Of a stretch of 6,246 nt of DNA, positions 1 to 6,246 are shown one piece after another. Position numbers and translations under genes: made by a program. The stretch's first letter is position 1. The number at the start of each line of letters is the position of its first letter. Where the stretch lies: positions 1 to 6,246 of the forward strand of contig CAMHPM010000101.1 in NCBI GenBank assembly GCA_946187025.1. The letters are read 5' to 3'. The notes under the pieces were generated by a model. It saw only the letters and a list, made by a program, of their open reading frames with translations, searched no databases and was not told where the DNA came from. The DNA comes from an uncultured Prevotellaceae bacterium (lineage in GTDB: Bacteria; Bacteroidota; Bacteroidia; Bacteroidales; Bacteroidaceae).

Positions 1-2579
1 ACTTCGAACCACGGCCATATCCCCTGCAGGGTGCCAACGTGATGCTCACTTGTGTGGAAGACACCACACAGATGGGTGGGGCCGCAGTCGATAAGGACGG
101 CAACGTGGCGGCTTACATCTTCTGCCGCAACAAGCTGAAGGACCTTCGCGTGCGTGTGCGTATATCATATTTAGGTATGGAGACCTTCGACCGCATCTTC
201 ACACCAGTGGCCGACAAGGATGTGATAGGCGATAAGCTCGTAGTCAGGCTCGATACCGTCGTCTTGAAGTCGAACCCCATGACCCTGGCCGAAGCTGAGG
301 TGGTGGGCGAACTTCAGAAGATGTATCAGCGCGGCGACACGACAATCTTCAATGCCGATGCTTACGAGACACCCAGCGGTTCGGTGCTGCTCGACCTCGT
401 GCGCCGACTGCCAGGCCTTCGCTACGAAGGAGGCGAACTGACCTACATGGGGCGCAGCATAGAAGAGATGCGGCTCAACGGCGACCCGTTCTTCCGTCAC
501 GACATAAGTGTGGCACTCAACAACATGCCGCACGACAAGATAAAGAGCCTGAAGGTGTATGAGGTGCCCGACGACACGCTCGACGTGATGACCGACAACC
601 ACCTGGTGATGGATATGCAGACGAAGGAAGCCGTCCGCAGCCTCGACTTTGCTAACGCACAGGCAGGCATCACGGCCGACCTCAAGAACTTCCTGCTTGC
701 GCTGTCGGGCAACACATGGGTGAAGAACGGTGCACAGGTGGGGCTCAACTTCTCGACTCGCGACCTGCCTCGCGGCGGCGACAACCCTACATTGCGCAAC
801 GTCAACACCAATGCAGCAGCTTCCTATGAGCAGACACTGGGGCGCACCCATCTCGATGCCCGCGTGACCCACGGCTACAACCGTACTGACACGCAGAACG
901 AAGGTTTTACACAGCTGTTCATGCCCGGATTCACACAACGCACCGAAAGCGGAAGCCGCAACATGAACCGTGGACACGACTACGATGGTACCATACGTCT
1001 CGACGGCAGTTTCAGCGCGCAGACCCGATGGCGTATGAACCTGGGCCTGGGAAGCAACGACTCGAAAAGCACGAGCCAGTCGCACAGCGACATCACCAAC
1101 GACCTCGGACAACTTGTGAGCCATACCGAGCGGCAAAGCATCACCAACATGCATGGCAAGTATATCAACTGGAACGGACGGTTCACCCACTATCTCGACT
1201 CGCTCCAGCGCAACGAAATAGGGTTGACGCTTGGCACATCGTACAACACATCGCGCAGTACCACACACTCAAACACCTCATCGCTCTTTGCTTTGTTGGC
1301 CGACAGCACCGAGACAACCAATTACGTCATTTCTTCGCCTTCCGACAACTACAGGCTTGAGGGCGGCCTGTTCTTCAATCACCGCTTTGGCGAGAAAAAC
1401 AACTTGCAGGTGGCCTACGACATAAGCTACGACAACAACCACAACGACCAGCAGTATTCCGACATGGCAGGAAACATCGACACATTGTCCTACGACAAGA
1501 GCAACCACTCCATGCGCCACTCGCTGTCGTCGAGCCTGCTCATCGACAACAAGAGCCTCAACCTGCGGCTCTCGATGCGAGTATCGCCTACACACCTCGT
1601 TGTCACCGACCGTCGGTGGACCGATGCCGCAGCCACAAGGGGTACTTACAACACTGTCATCTACAATCCATCGACCGAACTCAAACTGAAGTTCGACCAT
1701 CAGCAGAGCAACATCACCCTGCGTTACAACGGGTCCAACCAGTTGCCGTCGGTATCGAGTCTTTCGGCTTCGGTCGATGCATACAACCCAATGAACATAT
1801 ACCAGGGCAACCCCGAACTGAAAGAGGCGTTCCGACACAATGCCTCCATCGAATGGCAGCATCGTGCCCTGCTCAGAGCCAGCCTCACCTATGGGCGTAC
1901 CGACCGACAGGTAGTCAACAAGACCACTCTCGACCCACTCACCGGAGCACGCCACACCATGCCTGTCAATACCAACGGCAACTGGAGCCTCACATCCTAT
2001 CTGTTCCTCACCAAGTTGTTCGGACAACTGTCGGTCAATGCCATTGCTACACATACCTACAACAACACTGTGGGATATGTGCAGAACATGGCGTCGGGCA
2101 ATACAGGCACTGCCGATGCTATCCTGAGTACTACACGTTGGAACAACTATAACTTCATCATCATCAGCGGATATACCGATGCACACTGGATTGCCGGCAT
2201 CATGGCCAACTACAATATCGACCACCGTAAAAACCAATACACAGCAACATCCACCAACGGTCAGTCGGTCAATGCCCGCCTGGAGTTGCGCCACGAGATG
2301 GACCTCGGCCTCTCGCTCGGCACCAACTTCACCTATCAGCGCCACTTCGGCTACGAGCTCGCATCGGCCAACCGCACCGACTGCATCTGGAATGCCACCA
2401 TTGCCTACCGATTCCTCAAGCGTAAGGCAACACTCTCGCTCGAGTGGAACGACATACTCGACCAGCAACGCGGCTTCTCGGCCTCGATGTCCGACACGCA
2501 GTGGAGCGAGACGCGCACACTGGGCAAGACATCATACCTGCTCTTGAGTTTTGCCTACCGCTTCTCGATGTTTAAGTGA
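1..2579 (+). CDS. Outer-membrane beta-barrel protein with carboxypeptidase-regulatory-like and plug domains (5' partial)
   Basis: The frame is open from base 3 (first codons FEPRPYPLQGANV) to the TGA at 2577-2579, giving 858 visible residues. The GTG at 39 is inside the conserved PLQGANV strand of a carboxypeptidase-regulatory-like domain, so it is not the start; the start and signal peptide lie left of the window. Domains in order: end of that regulatory-like domain (about bases 3-255), then a TonB-receptor-type plug (about 324-640) with the family hallmarks GDTTIFNADAY, LLDLVRRLPGL, a LNGDPFF strand and IKSLKVYEV, then about 640 residues rich in Asn, Thr, Ser and Tyr with alternating strand patterns typical of a large barrel. 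The protein ends in SFAYRFSMFK, an aromatic terminal strand as expected for outer-membrane insertion. The family sits in the outer membrane of Bacteroidota; many members are TonB-dependent importers, but the substrate cannot be told here and no TonB box is visible. No SusD-like gene follows. It converges on the regulator gene downstream. Confidence 0.9.
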   Translation, partial: FEPRPYPLQGANVMLTCVEDTTQMGGAAVDKDGNVAAYIFCRNKLKDLRVRVRISYLGMETFDRIFTPVADKDVIGDKLVVRLDTVVLKSNPMTLAEAEVVGELQKMYQRGDTTIFNADAYETPSGSVLLDLVRRLPGLRYEGGELTYMGRSIEEMRLNGDPFFRHDISVALNNMPHDKIKSLKVYEVPDDTLDVMTDNHLVMDMQTKEAVRSLDFANAQAGITADLKNFLLALSGNTWVKNGAQVGLNFSTRDLPRGGDNPTLRNVNTNAAASYEQTLGRTHLDARVTHGYNRTDTQNEGFTQLFMPGFTQRTESGSRNMNRGHDYDGTIRLDGSFSAQTRWRMNLGLGSNDSKSTSQSHSDITNDLGQLVSHTERQSITNMHGKYINWNGRFTHYLDSLQRNEIGLTLGTSYNTSRSTTHSNTSSLFALLADSTETTNYVISSPSDNYRLEGGLFFNHRFGEKNNLQVAYDISYDNNHNDQQYSDMAGNIDTLSYDKSNHSMRHSLSSSLLIDNKSLNLRLSMRVSPTHLVVTDRRWTDAAATRGTYNTVIYNPSTELKLKFDHQQSNITLRYNGSNQLPSVSSLSASVDAYNPMNIYQGNPELKEAFRHNASIEWQHRALLRASLTYGRTDRQVVNKTTLDPLTGARHTMPVNTNGNWSLTSYLFLTKLFGQLSVNAIATHTYNNTVGYVQNMASGNTGTADAILSTTRWNNYNFIIISGYTDAHWIAGIMANYNIDHRKNQYTATSTNGQSVNARLELRHEMDLGLSLGTNFTYQRHFGYELASANRTDCIWNATIAYRFLKRKATLSLEWNDILDQQRGFSASMSDTQWSETRTLGKTSYLLLSFAYRFSMFK

Positions 2580-2603
2580 TAAGAGCGGTAGTCCTCTTCA
2601 CAC

Positions 2604-2637
2604 GAGTGCGCAGTCTCGGCCCCGAGACTGCGCACTC
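2604..2637. terminator. Perfect 16-bp hairpin between convergent genes (hairpin 1)
   Basis: Bases 2604-2619 (GAGTGCGCAGTCTCGG) are the exact reverse complement of 2622-2637, with only CC between them; in RNA the innermost pairs would open to leave a 4-6 nt loop. It begins 24 bases after the receptor stop codon and lies between two convergent genes, where a bidirectional terminator is expected. No U-run follows it on either strand, so it is not a textbook intrinsic terminator and may instead be an RNA 3'-end stabiliser or a repeated palindromic element. Confidence 0.65.
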
Positions 2638-2646
2638 TCAGCCCTG

Positions 2647-2682
2647 TGAGTCCGCACTCGTGACCCCGCGAGTGCGGACTCA
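2647..2682. terminator. 14-bp hairpin between convergent genes (hairpin 2)
   Basis: Bases 2647-2660 (TGAGTCCGCACTCG) pair exactly with 2669-2682, with an 8-base loop; a further T-G wobble can shorten the loop to 6. On the + strand it is followed by TATTTA, a weak U-rich tail. On the - strand it is the first structure met by transcripts leaving the regulator gene, 23 bases past that stop codon. Its position fits a bidirectional terminator for the two converging transcripts. Its arms share words with hairpin 1 (CGAGTGCG occurs at 2603-2610 and 2669-2676). Confidence 0.65.
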
Positions 2683-2705
2683 TATTTACGGACCTGCTGA
2701 ATTGT

Positions 2706-4961
2706 CTATGAATACTTGGTTGGTGGAACTCCGAACATGGAGCGGAAACAGCGGCTGAAGTAGCTCACCGATGAAAAACCTGTGTCGATGCTCACTTCGG
2801 TAACGGTCTTATGCCCTTCGCGCAGCATCATGGCCGCACGTTGCAGACGTATGCTGCGTATAAACTCGGTCGGTTTCTGCCCGGTGAGAGTTTGTATTTT
2901 CCTGTATAGTGTCATGCGGCTTACACACATGTCGCTACTTAGTGCCTCGACGTTGTATTGCTCGTCGTTTATGTTTTTTTCTACAAACCCGATTGCTTGT
3001 TTCAGGAATTCGTTGATTTGCTCTGGCTCTGGCGTGGCTGGTGCCACATCGTCGGTCTCGGCTTGCTCAGGCTCATGTGTGAGTTGGCTTTTCATCTTCA
3101 TCATAAAGAGCTGCTGCTGATTGCGTAGCCTGACGTTGTAGATTATCAGTATGCAGATGATGATGAGGATGATTGCACAGATGATCCACATCCACCACGA
3201 TGTAACCCACCGTGGTATGCGTTCGATTGTGTCGGCCTGTTCCGGCTGGCTCCACCGGCCGTGGGGCTTGGTTTCGTTCAGTTCAATACAGAAGAACTGG
3301 TCGGTTTCCATACTTTGCTGTTGCAGTGTGTGCCGATGTGTGTCGTATATCCGCGTATAGTTGCCGTATGCTATGATGATACGTCCGCAGCTGTCGGTCT
3401 TCAACCCTGTGATTGCATCTCCAAATTCGTTTGTGGCATATTGGTCTACACTGGTAGCTCCGTTGCGGTGGGTATATATCTTGCCGTAGATGTTGCCCAG
3501 CCACAGGGTACTGTCGGTGCCGAACGTCATGGCCGATATGTGGGGCATGGAGCTTATCATGCACTCGTCGGTGCCAGTGGTGCTGTCAAATCGTTTTATC
3601 TCGTCGGCCAGTGCAAGCCACACACCTCCGTGCCCGTCGTCGGCCATGGCCGTGGGGCGTGACGGGAGACTGCTCAGTGTGTCGATTTGGCTGATGGTGC
3701 ATGAAATCAGGTGTTTGCCGTCGGTACCCCAGATGCCTCCTGCAGCACGGCGGGTCATGGTCGGTTGCAACTGTAATGATAACAGAGTGTCGCCACTCGT
3801 TTCGTCAACAGCTATCACACCCTGGCGGTCGTGGTAGGTCCATGTAATGCCGTTTTCAGATATCGACGTGTCATACCACTGTTTGGATGGTTGTCCCAGC
3901 GCAAATGCTCCCGGAGTCTTGCCTGCAACAAGCAGGTGGCCGCTGTTGCTCAGTGTGAGGCGGTTGAGCACTTTTTCGCCTTGCGGAATAATGTCGGAGA
4001 TGGGGATGGAGGTTAGCGTGTCGCCAATGTCGAAAAGTAGCAGGTTGCCGGTTGTCGTCATCCACAGATGCTTGCCGTCGGCCGACACTTGCATGTCGAT
4101 ACAGATGTTTTTCCCTGTCTGAGGTTGCATCACGGCTGCGCCTGTGTCGGCATTGTAGTGTATGATGCCTTCGCCTGTGGTTCCGACCCACAGGCCGTCG
4201 CTGTGTGGACTGTCGGCTATATCGGCCGGGGCGCAAGGCAGCGGCCAAGGCATTTCGTCGAACGATGAACCATGTTTCCGGATAAGGCCCCCATTCCACT
4301 GCGTGGCCCAGATGTGGCCGTGGATGTCTTCGTAGAGATGGGATACGTAGCAGGCGCTGTCGTGCCATCGTGACTCATAGATGGATGTGAGCGACAGTGA
4401 AGGGTGCTTCGCATCGGAGTCGGAGTAGGTGTATTCGTAGATTTTCTTGTTTGAGGTCAGAAACAGATGGCTGTCGTGTGTAACAAGGATGTCGTCAATA
4501 CGTTTTTCATCCACTTCTGCCATTTTCTTTATCGAGTAATCGGTCTTGTCGAGCATGTATGCCCCATGGAACGTACCGATAATCATATATCTGCCGATTT
4601 CAGCAAGACACCCCACTTCGTTGCTGCCGAGAAGCTCGGGATGTACCTCGTCGGCCTTGATGATATACGGGTTTCTGCCATCGTCGCGGCAGATGCCACC
4701 TCCTTTAGTGGCATACCACAATGCACCTTCGCTGTCCTGCATCAGAAACAGCACATCGTCTGATGGTATCTGTTCCTGGTTGGGCAGTTTGAGTAGATGC
4801 AGGTTTTGTGCATTGCATGATATATCCCATAATAAGGCCGACAATAATGGAAAAAGGATGATGACAAAGATGCCACTCCTTGCAATTACTTGATAGAATG
4901 TAGCACCTTGCCTGCTTATTAGACTATAGATACGGTTAATGTTATTAAATATTCTCTTCAT
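2706..4961 (-). CDS. Membrane-anchored propeller/AraC transcriptional regulator, HTCS-like but lacking kinase and receiver domains
   Basis: This is a complete 751-residue protein. Residues 31-45 are a hydrophobic segment (signal anchor or uncleaved signal peptide; SCNAQ follows at 48-52). Residues 55-545 hold two-component-regulator propeller repeats, seen as small-hydrophobic-Trp motifs with the Trp at 82, 218, 258, 300, 411, 448 and 487 (for example LWVGTTGEGI, LWLGNIYGKI). A second membrane segment spans about 589-608 and is followed by RLRN, which places the C-terminus in the cytoplasm. A 40-residue acidic, Pro-rich linker leads to an AraC-type domain (about 650-751) with two helix-turn-helix units at 670-694 and 719-745. 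Canonical HTCS proteins insert a Y_Y_Y domain before the second membrane segment and HisKA, HATPase_c and receiver domains after it; none is present. The ATG at 4961 is the only sensible start, about 28 bases below a good -7 box. Inferred role: periplasmic ligand sensing passed directly to DNA binding. Likely target: the divergent esterase gene, itself, or both. Ligand unknown. Confidence 0.9.
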   Translation of the reverse strand: MKRIFNNINRIYSLISRQGATFYQVIARSGIFVIILFPLLSALLWDISCNAQNLHLLKLPNQEQIPSDDVLFLMQDSEGALWYATKGGGICRDDGRNPYIIKADEVHPELLGSNEVGCLAEIGRYMIIGTFHGAYMLDKTDYSIKKMAEVDEKRIDDILVTHDSHLFLTSNKKIYEYTYSDSDAKHPSLSLTSIYESRWHDSACYVSHLYEDIHGHIWATQWNGGLIRKHGSSFDEMPWPLPCAPADIADSPHSDGLWVGTTGEGIIHYNADTGAAVMQPQTGKNICIDMQVSADGKHLWMTTTGNLLLFDIGDTLTSIPISDIIPQGEKVLNRLTLSNSGHLLVAGKTPGAFALGQPSKQWYDTSISENGITWTYHDRQGVIAVDETSGDTLLSLQLQPTMTRRAAGGIWGTDGKHLISCTISQIDTLSSLPSRPTAMADDGHGGVWLALADEIKRFDSTTGTDECMISSMPHISAMTFGTDSTLWLGNIYGKIYTHRNGATSVDQYATNEFGDAITGLKTDSCGRIIIAYGNYTRIYDTHRHTLQQQSMETDQFFCIELNETKPHGRWSQPEQADTIERIPRWVTSWWMWIICAIILIIICILIIYNVRLRNQQQLFMMKMKSQLTHEPEQAETDDVAPATPEPEQINEFLKQAIGFVEKNINDEQYNVEALSSDMCVSRMTLYRKIQTLTGQKPTEFIRSIRLQRAAMMLREGHKTVTEVSIDTGFSSVSYFSRCFRSMFGVPPTKYS

Positions 4962-4980
4962 GGCTTTGAATGGCTTTGAA
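4960..4980. repeat. Tandem 10-bp repeat abutting the regulator start codon
   Basis: The unit TGGCTTTGAA occurs twice in direct succession (4961-4970 and 4971-4980), and the preceding A at 4960 extends the periodicity. The first base of copy 1 is the A of the regulator's ATG read on the - strand, so the repeat fills nearly all of the predicted short 5' leader. It contains no Shine-Dalgarno-like purine run on the - strand, in keeping with the weak reliance on that signal in Bacteroidota. Gain or loss of a unit would change leader length by 10 bases without altering the protein. Confidence 0.85.
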
Positions 4981-4996
4981 GCTCGAAATGCGATGA

Positions 4997-5004
4997 CAAA
5001 GTTA
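4997..5004 (-). promoter_or_regulatory. Putative Bacteroidota -7 box for the regulator gene
   Basis: Read on the - strand these bases are TAACTTTG, an exact match to the TAnnTTTG -7 consensus of the Bacteroidota primary sigma factor. Transcription would begin near 4990 and give a leader of about 28 bases before the ATG at 4961. No convincing TTG-type -33 box lies 19-21 bases upstream, so activation by a regulator is possible. Confidence 0.55.
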
Positions 5005-5080
5005 CGACAAATAAATTGAAACAGCCGAATAAAACGGTGAAAAAACGTAAGATGTTACATAATTTAAAACGATTGTGAGT

Positions 5081-5118
5081 TTTGTGCATGTGTAAAACTT
5101 AAAAAAGCTTTATCTTTG
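5081..5118 (+). promoter_or_regulatory. Putative Bacteroidota promoter for the esterase gene
   Basis: TATCTTTG at 5111-5118 matches the TAnnTTTG -7 consensus exactly. The nearest TTTG that could serve as a -33 box is at 5081-5084, leaving a 26-base spacer, longer than the usual 19-21. Transcription would start near 5124-5126 and give a leader of about 57 bases before the ATG at 5182. The poor -33 fit suggests a weak or activator-dependent promoter. Confidence 0.6.
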
Positions 5119-5181
5119 CAGCAGAAATTAATTACTAATCAAATTCAACATGTGTACAAATTCACATCTTAAGAAACTATT

Positions 5182-6246
5182 ATGAAAACATTTGTTATGT
5201 TTCTCGTTGCTGCCCTCAGTGCAGCCAATGTGGTGGCACAGCCAATCACGGCAGGTGAACACACCCGTGTGGAAACCATCTACGGACCAATCGAAGGCTA
5301 TCAGGATGGTGGAATCTTTACGTTCAAAGGCATTCGCTATGCAAAAGCAGAGCGTTTTATGCCCCCACAAGCCCCCGATCGCTTCACGACGGTGCGCCAG
5401 TGTAAGGTGTGGGGTCCTCAGGCTCCGCAGGGCGAGTCGTTGAGATGGAACGACCAAAACAGCCAGGGCGACTATGGATTTGGCAACCAGTTTGTAATCG
5501 AACCGATGGACGAACGTGGATGCCTTGTGCTCAATGTGTGGACTCCGAGCATCAACGACTCGAAGCGCAGGCCGGTGTTTGTGTGGATTCATGGCGGAGG
5601 CTATTCGGGCGGATCGGCTCACGACCTTCCTTGCTACGAAGGACGAGCTCTTGCCGAAGCAGGCGACATAGTTGTCGTCAGCCTCAACCATCGTCTGAAT
5701 GTGTTAGGATACATCGACCTCACAGGACTTGGAGGCAAGTATTCGCAGAGTGTGAACCTGGGAATGCAAGACATAGTGAAAGCCCTGGAGTGGGTTCGCG
5801 ACAATATATCACGTTTCGGAGGCGACCCTTCGGCTGTGACCATTGCAGGACAGTCGGGCGGTGGCGGCAAGGTATCGACCCTGCTTGCCATGCCAAGTGC
5901 CAAGGGATTGTTTAAGAGAGCCATCGTTCAGAGCGGCTCAACACTCAGACAGGCCGACAGGGCAACGACCAGTAAGTTCGGACCGGAATTTGCCAAGGAA
6001 GTGGGACAACCAGCCGACGGATCGGCCGACTTCTCACGACTGACCTACGACGAAATAAATGCAGCGGTGAGCCGACTGTCGGCCAAAGGCATACGAGCCA
6101 ACTTCTCACCGGTGGTCGATGGAACGATCCTGCCACAACATCCGTTCGACCCTGCTTCGCCTGTATCAAAAGATGTGCCTATGCTCATCGGTACCGACTT
6201 CAACGAGTTCACCTTCGACATCAGTCGCACAATGACCTGGGAAGAA
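5182..6246 (+). CDS. Secreted type-B carboxylesterase (3' partial)
   Basis: The frame opens at ATG 5182 and stays open to the right edge, giving 355 residues of a family usually 500-550 long. Residues 1-19 form a signal peptide (MKTFVMFLVAALSAANVVA, likely cut before QP), so the enzyme acts in the periplasm or outside. The fold is an alpha/beta hydrolase of the carboxylesterase type-B family: FKGIRYA at 48-54, ERGCLVLNVWTP at 111-122 (family signature EDCLxLNV), oxyanion-hole loop HGGGY at 137-141, LNHRLNVLGY at 168-177, NLGMQD at 192-197, FGGDPSAVTIAGQSGG at 212-227 with nucleophile Ser225 in GQSGG, and IGTDFNEF at 336-343 with Glu342 as the likely catalytic acid. The catalytic His lies beyond the window. 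The reaction is hydrolysis of carboxylic esters; the substrate is not readable, though deacylation of plant glycans is plausible beside an HTCS-like regulator. The start is supported by the signal peptide and by an upstream -7 box; there is no strong Shine-Dalgarno. Confidence 0.92.
   Translation, partial: MKTFVMFLVAALSAANVVAQPITAGEHTRVETIYGPIEGYQDGGIFTFKGIRYAKAERFMPPQAPDRFTTVRQCKVWGPQAPQGESLRWNDQNSQGDYGFGNQFVIEPMDERGCLVLNVWTPSINDSKRRPVFVWIHGGGYSGGSAHDLPCYEGRALAEAGDIVVVSLNHRLNVLGYIDLTGLGGKYSQSVNLGMQDIVKALEWVRDNISRFGGDPSAVTIAGQSGGGGKVSTLLAMPSAKGLFKRAIVQSGSTLRQADRATTSKFGPEFAKEVGQPADGSADFSRLTYDEINAAVSRLSAKGIRANFSPVVDGTILPQHPFDPASPVSKDVPMLIGTDFNEFTFDISRTMTWEE

Noticed and set aside
39..41. GTG at 39 as start codon of the receptor gene.
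   Set aside because: The frame continues upstream to base 3 and encodes part of the same conserved domain (PLQGANV), and no signal peptide follows the GTG.
171..2468. Two long open frames on the - strand opposite the receptor gene (171-1268 and 1278-2468).
   Set aside because: They are antisense to a well-supported protein with recognisable plug and barrel motifs. Their translations are rich in Val, His, Cys and Arg with no domain pattern, as expected for codon-bias shadows.
2604..2682. The repeated hairpins as a CRISPR remnant or an insertion-sequence end.
   Set aside because: There are no evenly spaced direct repeats with unique spacers, no transposase and no target-site duplication; the arms are simple stem-loops.
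2576..2758. Small + strand open frame of 60 codons across the hairpins.
   Set aside because: It overlaps the receptor stop codon and both hairpins, has no plausible leader and no recognisable protein features.
4812..4821. Cys49 of the regulator as a lipoprotein cysteine.
   Set aside because: The preceding residues (Asp-Ile-Ser) do not fit a lipobox, which needs a Leu-like residue at -3, and the N-terminal region before the hydrophobic segment is long.
5031..5071. Three AAAACG words (5031-5036, 5042-5047, 5066-5071) as a regulator-binding array.
   Set aside because: The spacings are 11 and 24 bases, not consistently helical, and A-rich hexamers are expected by chance in this AT-rich region.
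5128..5691. A 187-codon open frame on the - strand opposite the start of the esterase.
   Set aside because: It is antisense to a clear signal peptide and hydrolase motifs, and its translation shows no domain pattern.

Overview
The window looks like chromosomal DNA of a Bacteroidota, most likely a Prevotella-like gut or oral species. The grounds are an outer-membrane beta-barrel receptor with a carboxypeptidase-regulatory-like and plug N-terminus, a membrane-anchored regulator of the hybrid two-component (HTCS) type with periplasmic propeller repeats and an AraC DNA-binding domain, and two TAnnTTTG promoter -7 boxes of the kind used by this phylum. Species assignment is inference; no rRNA or other marker is present.

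Layout. Bases 1-2579 (+) hold the 3' portion of a gene for an outer-membrane beta-barrel protein; its reading frame is open to the left edge, so the true start lies outside. Bases 2580-2705 separate two convergent genes and hold two strong back-to-back hairpins whose arms are partly interchangeable. Bases 2706-4961 (-) hold a complete 751-residue regulator: N-terminal membrane segment, periplasmic propeller, second membrane segment, short acidic/proline linker, AraC-type helix-turn-helix domain. Bases 4962-5181 are a divergent, AT-rich promoter region. Bases 5182-6246 (+) hold the first 355 codons of a secreted type-B carboxylesterase that runs off the right edge. No tRNA, rRNA, CRISPR array, insertion sequence or phage gene was seen.

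How the parts may work together. The regulator and the esterase are divergent and share one intergenic region. HTCS-type regulators commonly control adjacent genes for glycan uptake and breakdown, so the simplest inference is that the regulator senses a periplasmic ligand and controls the esterase, and perhaps genes beyond the window. The receptor gene converges on the regulator and is separated by the hairpins, so it is probably a different transcription unit. No SusD-like partner is visible.

The most interesting item is the regulator. It has the two ends of an HTCS but no histidine kinase, ATPase or receiver domain, and no room for a Y_Y_Y domain. The short linker after the second membrane segment carries a sequence resembling the start of the HTCS kinase H-box, which could be a scar of an internal deletion. 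If so, this is a one-component membrane-bound transcription factor derived from a phosphorelay protein.
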